64,000 nucleotides of DNA. Origin: Hydra vulgaris. Taxonomy: Eukaryota; Cnidaria; Hydrozoa; Anthoathecata; Hydridae. The translations under genes and the position numbers were made by a program. A model generated the notes under the pieces. The model saw nothing but the letters and a program-made list of their open reading frames with translations, was not told where the DNA came from and did not search any database. This document shows, in pieces, positions 34,780 to 64,000 of this stretch. The DNA is taken from assembly GCF_038396675.1 (NCBI RefSeq), contig NC_088929.1:34293501-34357500 (forward strand), written 5' to 3'. Positions within the stretch are counted from its first letter, which is position 1. The number at the start of each line of letters is the position of its first letter.

Positions 34780-36237
34780 ATTACCTTGAGAATCAAGTTG
34801 AGTTCCGTAATTTTTTGTGCGGATGAATCACCCCAGATAATTCTTTACTTAGAGGTGCCATTTGTCGCTCAGCTCTGTTGAATGCACTGCGGCCTGGAGC
34901 GTTCGTCATGATGAAAAGAGCGTCAAGGTTATTCTTCAAGAAATGGTGAATCCCGATTTCAATTACTTTCTGGTATCTGGGATTTTCATCTCTAGCCTTG
35001 TCGTCTTGGTTAATGAAACACATTTCATCTGGCCCTAAAATAAAACAAACTTCTTTCACATATTTTATAGTTGAACTGCAAAAGATTCCGTCAACATGTT
35101 TTAAATGAGATTCATTCTGGGACTGATCAGTCTAACAGGGACTGTTTTGACGCGCCTTTTGCCTTCTAATGTTCCGTAACTTCTCGGAAGTAGACGAGTA
35201 TAGAGGGCGCTCTTGCTGATTGTAAATCAAATTTTGTTCATCTCGGATGTCAATTCGTCGAGAGTTTTAATGCTCTTAATAATACAGAAATATATTTGGA
35301 TATAATTAACTTTTTTACAGAAAACGGGATTTATTTCGTAAATTATATTTAAATCAAATCTTAAAATTAGTTGTTAACATTTCAAGGATATTTACAATAG
35401 TGCATATACTAATTAAGAGTAAAGTTCTAACAAATATAATATTAACAAACATAGTTAAGCTATCATTACCCGAAGAACCTCTGACCGATATCTTTCATCA
35501 GCGGACGAACCATGGAGAGCAATATCCATAATCGCCTTCAAAAGAAGAGGTTGATCTACTTCTAATGACGGTCGACCAGGTTTCTTTCTGATTTTTAGTT
35601 TTTCTTTGACTTTTGAATGCTCCAAGCAGATTTCCTCCATTCTAGCTTTTTTCAGTTCTCTAGTTTTCTTCTGTTGAGCTTGATCACACTTTTTTTTTGG
35701 TAGTTCTTTACTTAGATGAGCTAGTTTCTTCTTTTTCTTTTTCAAATCACCCTCTTCAGCTTCAGCAATGAATCCACTTCTCTTTCTAGTCTTCAGTTCA
35801 GCAACTTCACAGTTTAAAGCTGCAATCTCAGAATTGAGTCGATCTTGAGCCACTGTTATTGCATTTTTTTGATTTTTCGTGGTCAACAAACTCAAAGTTA
35901 ATGCACTATGTTGTTCATCTATAACAGATTGCTCATTGGTGGGCTCAACAAACTGCGAGGAATTCTTGTCAAATTCAAGTGGAGTATACGTGGGGGCAGA
36001 CTGTTTTAAAGTATTGGCCCAAAATGATAATTGCTTGCTCTTGAATTTCATTGCCTTTTCATTAAATAAATTGATTTAATACATTACTCTTGATTCAAGA
36101 TCCTTATGCACCAGTTTCTCTTCTTTTAATGAATTCCATATATTATGGACTTCTTTCTGGATATTAGCCTTTTTTTTATCGGGACGAGCAATTTCATACG
36201 AGACCATCAATAAGTTAAGTAATGCGGTTTTATCCAT
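34780..36237 (-). pseudogene. Repetitive transposase-like gene (QDDKA / PDENPRYQKV family), decayed
   Basis: Read from ATG 36237: MDKTALLNLLMVSYEIARPD, then one in-frame TAA (36076-36078), then an open frame to 35455. That frame has a charged coiled-coil (NSEIAALNCEVAELKTRK, KKKKKKLAHLSKEL) and GRPSLEVDQPLLLKAIMDIA. After frameshifts come TLEGKRRVKTVPVRL (about 35165-35120), ILGPDEMCFINQDDKA and PRYQKVIEIGIHHFLKNNLD, TNAPGRSAFNRAERQMAPLS. A region of roughly 100 residues normally found between QDDKA and DENPRYQKV is missing. I know this protein type as a multi-copy family in cnidarians and some insects, probably a transposase. I cannot name its superfamily. Confidence 0.65.
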
Positions 36238-36676
36238 ATTTTAACATTGATTTATTAGTATTGTTCACATCACAATCAGAATAATGATTTTGCTCATCGT
36301 TAGCGCAAGCTTTTTAAAAGAGTTTCTTCAACCCGCAAGGGAGATTTTTAGCGTTTCGAATTTTCAATAGACTTTATGAGTTTGCATTGCATCACGTTTT
36401 ACAATCAACTAGAGAGCAATTAAAGTTTCGTAGTTGAAATAACGACAATTTAATTTCAAAAATTGAGAAATTTATGAGTTTACTTTTATGTGTTTACTTT
36501 GAAACACATTTTATAATCCTCTAGGGAGCGAGTAACGATTGTGAATTTTATATACTACGAGTTTATGTTTCTAACATAATTTGATTCGCAGTCAAATGAT
36601 AATGTATTAATAAAACGGTAGTAATTTTTATTTTACATTAGTGGTTGTTATTTATTTAATGTCTCTGGGAAACTTA
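36238..36676. other. Non-coding spacer
   Basis: AT-rich with no gene seen. It may contain the left terminus of the transposase-like element to its left, but no terminal repeat was recognised. Confidence 0.5.
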
Positions 36677-37141
36677 CACAGGCCTGCAATGGTTTTCCTC
36701 TTTAAAATCTGAGTAACGTTTTTTATAGTTTCTGATGTGCTGATCACGAGAAAAATAATTAAAAAAAATCAATCACGTCAGGATTTTTTGATATGGAATA
36801 TTTAAGATTTTGCTTTAAAATGTTTGAGCGCCTACCTTTTGAAATGTCTAAAACGTTATTAATTTACTTCAGCTCAATTTTTATTTCATATAATTAGTGT
36901 AAGGGAACATAGAAATTAACGCCAATTAGTAATTTGTTAATGACTACATAATAAGTATTAGTAATTCGCATTAAACATGTCAAAAACGGGTCATTTTGGC
37001 TTAATTTAGTAATGAGCTCATTATTACATAATGATTTGGTATTATTAACTAACTGTTGTGAATATTATTAGAAAAGGGTGTAATTAGGATAAACCAAAGT
37101 ATTTTTGTATAAGTACCCGCACTGATTTAGAAATTTAACAG

Positions 37142-37730
37142 TTGAAGTGCGCATCTTGCAACATAAACTTTAAAATGGCATCGCGAAGTTGTTTAAACTC
37201 TCCTAATTGTTTCTGTTATATTTGCGGGAAATTTATGGTGATAAAACAACGAAACAGTATAACAGACTTTGTAAAAAATATTTATAAAAGTTATTTTGGA
37301 CTCGTTTTAAGTAACCAAGACAAAACTTGGGCACCTCATAAAATTTGTACGACTTGTTTATTAGAACTTCGCAAGTGGTCAAAAGGACAGAAAAATAGCT
37401 TCAAAATCGTTTCGCCTGTGCTATGGAGAGAGCCTAACGACCATGTTAAAGATTGCTACTTTTGTTGTTGTGACATAACTGGATACAATTCAAAAAATAA
37501 AAGGGACATAAACTATCCAAACGTGTCATCAGTTACGCCTGCAATATTTGGCGATTCAAAAATGGTGCAGCCCCCGGTTCCAGCTCTACAAATTGAAAAT
37601 TCTGACTGTGATATAGAGGAAGAGGATGTCCACCAATCTGATCCTAAATTTCATGGAGATTCTGACGCTTGTCAGCTCTTTTCACAGTCACATTTAAACG
37701 ACAAGAGATTTAAATCTTCCCAAAGATATT
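37142..37730 (+). pseudogene. Transposase-like protein, N-terminal zinc-binding part
   Basis: The likely start is MASRSCLNSPNCFCYICGKF (ATG 37175). Cys pairs follow: CFCYICGKF, APHKICTTCLLELRKWSKG and KDCYFCCCDITGYNSKNK, suggesting an N-terminal zinc-binding domain. WREPNDHVKDCYFC is a conserved block of a multi-copy protein family seen in cnidarians and aphids. An acidic linker (DCDIEEEDVHQSD) precedes a frameshift near 37690, after which TRDLNLPKD is read. The LINE insertion interrupts the gene here, and the frame resumes at 40720 with AAELLGSRLKE. Confidence 0.7.
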
Positions 37731-38100
37731 TATTTATTATTATTTATTTATTAAATTTTCCGTTTTTGTTACAATTAAATTCCGTAATATAATACAAGAT
37801 ACTCTTATTCTTTCAAAAATAATCCAGTTATAAATATAAAAAAAAAATCAAAGACAAAATAATAAGAGATAGTTATACAAAAATATATAAAAACGCGGGA
37901 AACTTGCAGAAGACCATTAAGTCTTATCATCAAGAACCGTTGTACTAATTATGTTTTTACAATATTAAATTCCTATAATATTGTTAAAAGCAAAACTTAA
38001 TTAACTAAGGTAAATAGTGTTAACTCCAAAAACATTCAATGTAAAAAGACAAGAACAAATAAAACAAACAGTCAAAGAAACAAAAACAAAACAAAGCAGT

Positions 38101-40718
38101 TTAAAAGAAATCATTAATAAGATTTTTATACTTTGAAATACTCTTTTTTATTAGTTTTTGAAAGCAATTTATATTGTTTACATCTTGTAAATTACTATAT
38201 TTTGCTAAGATTTTATTCCAGATATGCGGAGCACGATACGTAATTTTAAATTGTTCTTGTTTAGTTTTGCACAATGGTTCAATTAAGCCTGTTGTGCGTA
38301 AAGTATACTTAATGTTAGGTTTTATTTCATAAAGATCATCAAAAATTGAGGGGCATTGTTGAAATTTACTTTTGAACATGAGACATAAAATTTTATAAAC
38401 GTTTATCTCGTATAACGTAAAGATGTTCATAATTTCGAACAGTGGTTTTGCATGTTCGTTTTTATTTTTAAAATTTATTATTCTTAAGGCATGTTTTTGT
38501 TTTCGATAGATTGCTTCAAGGTTGCTTTTAGATGTACTACACCACGCAATATTCGCGTAATTCAAGTAACTTTGTATAAAACTAAAATAGATTTGTTTTA
38601 GATGATGCTTATTAAGTAAATCCCGTGACTGATATAGAACGCCAATACTTTTTGATATTTTGCTTCCAATATAGGCAATATGTTTATTCCAGGTAATATT
38701 TTCGTCAATGAGAACACCAAGAAATTTTGTGACTCTTTCGCGACTAACTTCTGTGTTTTCAATAACTAGTTTTGGAAAAGAAATAGGAATTTTTTTTTTT
38801 TTTAAAGGGTGGAATAATGAGAACTTTGATTTACTTGAATTAATAGAAAGTTTATTTGCATTGAACCATAGTAAAATTTTATCTAACTCGTTGTTCATTT
38901 GTACAAAGAGTTGAGGTATATCTTTTCCTGAAATAAAAAAGTTACTGTCGTCAGCAAACATTATTGTTGATATATTTGTCGCTCTCCAGAGATCATTCAC
39001 GTATATTAGGAAAAGTAGAGGCCCAAGAATAGATCCTTGGGGCACTCCACAAGAAATTAAAGATGAATTTGTTAGTTTTTTATTTCCGTTATATATGGAC
39101 TGTGTACGTTTACTCAGGTAATCTGCTATCCACCTGCAGGGTACGCCTCTTATGCCGTACATCATAAGCTTTTTTATCATTATTTTATGATCCACTGTGT
39201 CAAAGGCCTTGGAGAGGTCAATAAACACGCCTAAAGTAAATTCTCCGTTTGCAAAAGAGTTTTTTATTTCATTAATTAAGTGAAGTATTGCATGTTCAGT
39301 TGAAGTGCTTTTCTGGAATCCAAACTGTTTTGAATAGAATAAGTCATTATTTTTAAAAAATGCATATAACCTATTGAACATAGTTCGCTCAAAAATCTTA
39401 GAAAAAATGGAAAGTATAGATATTGGGCTATAGTTTCCAATATCCGTTTTATCGCCTGATTTATATATAGGTTTAACTTTTGCTGATTTAAGTATATCAG
39501 GAAAGATACCCTCATTCAGAGAACGTTTACAAATTTTAAATAAAGGCACTTTTAACTTATTAAAACAGTCAATGACAATGTTGCTGTTTATACCATCAAT
39601 TCCAGATGGCTTATTACGTTTCAAGCTTTTAAAGGCTGTTTCGTATTCTTTAAAGGTTAAATTCTCATTTTTAAATTGATTTTTATTGTACTGAAGGTAT
39701 TCCTTAAGTGATTTATTTACATTTGGAATTTTTGCCGCAAGTTTAGGTCCTATATTCACAAAAAAATTGTTAAATTCATTTGCTATATTGTTTTCATTGT
39801 CAACAGTTTTATTTTTAATATGTAAGATTTTCGGAAAAGATTCATTGATTTTCGGTTTTCCAATTATTTCATTTAGTACTTGCCAAGTTTTCCTAGAACT
39901 TAGTTGACACTTTTCAAGTTGCTTTTTATAATAGTTTGATTTTGCAGTTCGTTTGACTTTCTCAAATAAAGTCCTATAGTTTTTATATTCTGCATTGGTC
40001 TTTACGCACTTATTTTTTAGATATCTATCGTACAGTCGATGTTTTCGCTTCGAAGCTTTTTTTAAGCCTTCACTAAACCATGGCGAATTTAAGGTTTTAA
40101 CTTTAATTTTAACTTCTGTCTCTGGGAAGTGTTTTTCATACAAGTTTGAAAAATTGTGATGGAAGTTATTAAACATGGAATTAGCATCATTGAGTGATTC
40201 TAATGGAGACCAGTCTATATTTCCTAGTTCATTTTGAAACGCTAATTGATTGTTTAATGATAGAAGGCGTTTAGTAAATGTGACTTTATTTTGTTTTTGT
40301 TTTTGTTTATTTGACGTATTAGCGGATATGAAAATTGGCATGTGATCTGAAATTGGTGTTTTAATTATTCCTTTATTTAACGAGGTTTCAAATAAAAAGT
40401 TAGTTAATATATTGTCTATTAATGTTGCTGAATTTCTTGTTATTCTTGTTGGTTTGTTTATTAAAGGGATCACACCATAACGAAATAAATCATTGTAAAA
40501 GTTTTGACTTTTTATATCATTGTCATAATTTAGGGCGTTAATACTAAAGTCACCTAATACAAACAGTTTTTTTTTTTCTAGAGAAACTTTTTGAATAATA
40601 TTCTGGAGATGATTTGAGAAATTTCCTGTGGACGCATTTGGCGGTTTGTAACAACAGGTTACTAAAATATTTTTGGTTTTATCATTAACTATTTCAATCG
40701 AAACAAATTCGCCGTTGT
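38101..40718 (-). CDS. LINE ORF2 with uninterrupted frame: endonuclease C-terminus plus reverse transcriptase
   Basis: One frame is open from the truncation point at about 40718 to the stop at 38101, about 870 codons with no stop. It enters inside the endonuclease domain: FVSIEIVNDKTKNILVTCCY, LFVLGDFSINALNYDNDIKS, NKPTRITRNSATLIDNILTN, ISDHMPIFISA. It continues through the linker to the RT: FNNFFVNIGPKLAAKIP, KVKPIYKSGDKTDIGNYSPI, FIDLSKAFDTVDHKI, CGVPQGSILGPLLFLIYVND, FADDSNFFI (about 38940-38965), YANIAWCSTSKSN and FKITYRAPHIWNKI. The absence of stops suggests a young insertion. Its 3' tail has ATAA/TAAA repeats at about 37730-37760. The ATG-like starts inside are not real starts, since the 5' end is lost. 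Confidence 0.9.
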
Positions 40719-40719
40719 A

Positions 40720-41851
40720 TGCAGCGGAACTCCTCGGATCACGATTAAAAGAAAGAAATATGCTGGCACCTGGTACTTCATTTTCATGGTACCGTCACAG
40801 AGAAAAAGATTTTCTTCCATTCTTTGCTGAAGATGAAGATTTAGTGTTCTGTAAAGATATTCCAGGCTTGACGAAAATGTACGACATTGAATACGATCCT
40901 AACGAGTGGAGATTGTTTATTGACTCCTCAAAAAGAAGTTTGAAAGCAGTTCTTCTGCATAATGGGAATACATATGCCTCGTTACCTGTTGCACATTCTG
41001 TCCATTTAAAGGAATGTTATGAAAATTTGGAAAAGCTTTTGACTAATATAGCTTATGAGCAACACGGTTGGATGTTGTGTGGAGATTTGAAAATCATAAG
41101 CATGCTACTAGGCCAACAAGGTGGTTATACAAAATACCCGTGCTTTCTTTGCGAGTGGGATAGCCGGGATAAACAACATCATTGAACCAAAAAGGAATGG
41201 ACTCCAAGAACTGAACTAACCCCAGGATTCAAAAACGTACTTAAACAGAGTTTGGTTCCCAGAGAAAAAGTTTTACTGCCACCATTGCACATAAAATTGG
41301 GTATAATGAAGCAATTTGTGAAGGCTTTAAATAAAGAGGGGGAAGGCTTCAAATATCTGCATTCAGTTTTTCCATCTTTATTAGAAGCTAAGATAAAAGA
41401 AGGAATTTTCGTCGGCCCTGATAGTAGGAAATTAATGCCGGATGAAAAGTTTGATGAAAAACTTAACGATATCGAGTTGCAAGCATGGCAGTCATTTAAG
41501 GAAGTGGTGACAAAATTTTTGGGGAACAATAAAAGCTCCGACTATAAAGAAATAGTGGCCAAAATGATTTCCAATTTGGGTGTAATGGGTTATAATATGA
41601 GCATTAAACTTCATTTCTTAAATTCTCATATTGATTACTTCCCAGAAAATCTAGGAGCCGTTAGCGAAGAACAAGGCGAAAGATTTCACCAAAATTTGAA
41701 AGAGCTTGAAGTCCGGTATCAAGGAAGATGGAATACCAACATGATGGCGGACTATTGTTGGTTATTGAAGCGCGACGATCCAAACCGGAAATTTAAGCGA
41801 AAATCGCACAACCGAAGCTTCCAGGAGAAAAGGACCAGGTTCCACAAATGA
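40720..41851 (+). pseudogene. Transposase-like protein, C-terminal part, one nonsense codon
   Basis: Continues the gene begun at 37142: AAELLGSRLKERNMLAPGTS, YDPNEWRLFIDSSKRSLKAV, LLHNGNTYASLPVAHSVHLK, CGDLKIISMLLGQQGGYTKY, PCFLCEWDSRDKQ. A TGA at 41183-41185 follows, and then, in the same frame, LLPPLHIKLGIMKQFVKALN, FVGPDSRKLM, HFLNSHIDYFPENLGAVSEE, QGERFHQNLKELEVRYQGRW and MMADYCWLLKRD. The RLFIDSSKRSLKAVLLHNG and CGDLK acidic residues are candidate catalytic positions (inference). The family is widespread in invertebrates as a multi-copy transposon protein. Confidence 0.75.
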
Positions 41852-42269
41852 AATTTAAATGTTATTTAGACTAGTGTTAAGTTGTTACTTTATTTTAGTA
41901 GTTTTTTAAGTTAAAAATAATGTTCTGTTTTAAATATATATTTTTTTATGTGAAATCTTCTGTTTTTTTTCTATTTTCTATCTGTGCCTTTTTTGAAAAA
42001 TCTGGAGGTGATAGAGAAAAACTAAGTACATATTCGTAATCAGCGCACCAAAATACCCTAGAATCAGCTATCAAATTCCAGAGAGGAAGTTATGACTCTC
42101 ATTTTGCAGGCCTGTGTTATTATATTAATTTATGATATTATATTATATAAATAATTTAATAAAATATAATATCAAATTCCCCGCATTTAAAATTAATTTC
42201 CCTACAAACAAAACAACTATACCATTTAGTAGATCTAAATACCGTTAAAATCTGCTCATTAAAACTAAA

Positions 42270-42400
42270 AAAATAATTTAAATTGGCATCATTTTGGCCT
42301 CAACACCCCCTACCCCTTGTCAATTAATGTCAAACTTTACAGCACTCCCTCCCCCCCCCTATATTTACTGACATCATTTATGGATGACCCCAAAGTGCAA
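42270..42400. repeat. Interspersed repeat shared with 22475-22590
   Basis: GGCATCATTTTGGCCTCAAC, CCCCTTGTCAATTAATGTCA and a C-rich stretch are followed by CATCATTTATGGATGACCCC. It has the same order and orientation as the copy near 22.5 kb. Confidence 0.7.
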
Positions 42401-42597
42401 ACTATTGCTTTTCTCATTGCCAATGAAATTGCGCATCTTTTCAGTTTTTTAATATTTTTTTCAGTAGTAGAAAATTATATTTTGAAAGAAAATTTCCTCC
42501 AAATATTTTACTGCAAAACCAAATTTTAATTTTTAGTTGATGTTTTTTAATTTCTAGTAATAAAGACATAAAAATTGGACATTTTACTCACGGTTAA

Positions 42598-43039
42598 CCC
42601 TTTAACAGTAAACGACGTTTATAACCGTCGAGGGTAAAATACAAATAAAAGGTGAGATACAGGTCTTCAAAACAAAGCATACCCACATATAAGTATTATA
42701 TGTGGGTATTGTTTTGAAGACTTGCGTCTTGGGCGAAACCGTACGAATTGTTTCTGTCACGAAATTTTGTCGCTTGAACAAAAAATTAAAAACAGTAATA
42801 GCGAAGTTTTTGTTCTAAAAATAGATTTTTTTTCAATAGTGTAATCGGATTTTTCAGTAGCGTTAGGATGTTTCAATAATATTAGTTGGATGTTTCAATA
42901 GTGGGTTTTTCAAAACAATTCGATGTTTTCAAAACCGTACGCAATTAGAAAAAAATTACTTATTTTTAGAGAACCGCCGTAAAATGCTCCACTGTAGAGG
43001 GGTTAAAGAATCGCCGCAAAATGCTCCACTGTTAAAGGG
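42598..43039. mobile_element. piggyBac-like MITE, TSD TTAA
   Basis: TTAA flanks both sides (42594-42597 and 43040-43043). The ends are CCCTTTAACAGT and its exact inverse ACTGTTAAAGGG. TTAA targets and CCC-starting termini are piggyBac hallmarks. At 442 bp it encodes nothing. The right subterminal unit (GCCG(T/C)AAAATGCTCCACTGT...GGGGTTAAA) is duplicated in tandem at about 42973-43044. A hairpin (GTCTTCAAAACA/TGTTTTGAAGAC with an inner pairing ATACCCACATATA/TATATGTGGGTAT) lies at about 42663-42722. Confidence 0.88.
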
Positions 43040-43043
43040 TTAA

Positions 43044-43352
43044 AGGTCCGTGAAGAGAAACAATAAAACCGCAAAATTGTTCTAGTGTTTGGAAATGAAC
43101 ATAGTTCATAAAAATAAGCAGAGGGTTTATTTCTATAGACTATGAAAATTTAATAGTTTTCATAAATAAAAATAAAATAATATTAAAAGTAAAATTTATA
43201 AAAATAATGAATAAAATAATATTAGCAGAGGGTTTATTTCTATAGACAATAAAATCATAATAGTTTTTAAATATAATTAATGTGTAATAATAAACATAAA
43301 AATGTAGTAGCCTATAATGTAGGCTATATAAACGAATTTTTTATTAATTAAG
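43044..43352 (+). promoter_or_regulatory. Upstream region of RAD54B
   Basis: A 24-bp direct repeat (AGCAGAGGGTTTATTTCTAT...) occurs at 43117-43140 and 43224-43247. TAGCCTA/TAGGCTA forms a small palindrome at 43308-43326, and TATATAAA lies at 43325-43332. The ATG at 43353 directly follows TTATTAATTAAG, which reads like a splice acceptor. Either an upstream non-coding exon or a trans-spliced leader (known in Hydra) could join there. The TATA-like motif is too close to the ATG to serve a normal 5' UTR, so its role is doubtful. Confidence 0.4.

Positions 43353-64000
<20,648 letters not shown>

Larger units (their letters stand above)
36677..42116 (+). mobile_element. DNA transposon with CACAGGCCTGCAA termini, TSD TTA, split by a LINE
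   Basis: CACAGGCCTGCAA at 36677 is inverted at 42116, and TTA flanks both sides (36674-36676 and 42117-42119). Two collinear plus-strand transposase segments (37142-37726 and 40720-41851) lie inside, separated by a minus-strand LINE (about 37727-40719). Without the LINE the element would be about 2.45 kb. Confidence 0.82.

Noticed and set aside
37142-37174. Upstream ATG (MKCASCNINFK) for the transposase-like gene
   Set aside because: The conserved family start corresponds to MASRSC at 37175; the extra 11 codons have no counterpart that I recall.
40473-40673. Treating the LINE frame and the plus-strand frame at 40673-40719 as gene starts
   Set aside because: The LINE frame is open further upstream to its truncation point, and the first codons of the plus-strand frame are antisense LINE sequence; the transposase only resumes at about 40720.

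Overview
The window reads as a piece of an AT-rich, repeat-laden animal genome, most consistent with a hydrozoan cnidarian such as Hydra (inference). The reasons are: one conventional spliced animal gene with AT-rich introns; many non-LTR retrotransposons of the CR1/L2 type; hAT, Tc1/mariner, pogo-like, P/THAP and piggyBac-like DNA transposons; Penelope-like and tRNA-SINE remnants; and long TA, CT, TACA and ATC microsatellites. There are no bacterial-type genes, rRNAs or CRISPR arrays.

Layout. 0-3 kb: broken pogo-like transposon. 3.4-4.5 kb: GC-rich interspersed repeat and microsatellites. 4.6-6 kb: 5'-truncated LINE (-). 8.1-9.8 kb: deleted LTR retrotransposon (-). 9.9-10.9 kb: mariner. 11.0-13.2 kb: one hAT nested in another, both with 8-bp target-site duplications (TSDs). 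14.6-17 kb: degraded LINE (+). 17.2-19.3 kb: hAT with a broken transposase. 19.5-30 kb: a nearly intact LINE (-), split by a 6.2-kb terminal-inverted-repeat element (20309-26534, itself holding a P/THAP element) and by a short + strand LINE (28394-29087). 33.4-34.7 kb: Tc1-like element. 34.8-36.2 kb: decayed transposase-like gene. 36.7-42.1 kb: transposon with TTA TSD, split by a LINE (38101-40718) whose reading frame of about 870 codons has no stop. 42.6-43.0 kb: piggyBac-like MITE.

43.35-64 kb (+ strand, running off the end): the single recognisable host gene, a RAD54B homologue (Snf2-family recombination translocase). I assign nine coding exons by residue similarity and splice phase. Exons 2 and 3 are only 22 nt each and are separated by a 12.6-kb intron that holds a tRNA-SINE, a Penelope-like fragment, a spliced transposase-like gene, and a 6.6-kb transposon with about 400-bp inverted termini interrupted by a LINE. 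Intron 3 carries another SINE and a mariner.

The most unusual signal is a population of short-loop, near-perfect inverted repeats (arms about 13-39 bp). In two cases a reference for the earlier state lies in the window (the conserved TRW-NS reading frame of a hAT transposase; the sister arm of a large inverted repeat). In both, the hairpin was made by inserting reverse-complement copies of flanking DNA, the signature expected of replication template switching. An assembly or chimeric-read artefact must be excluded.
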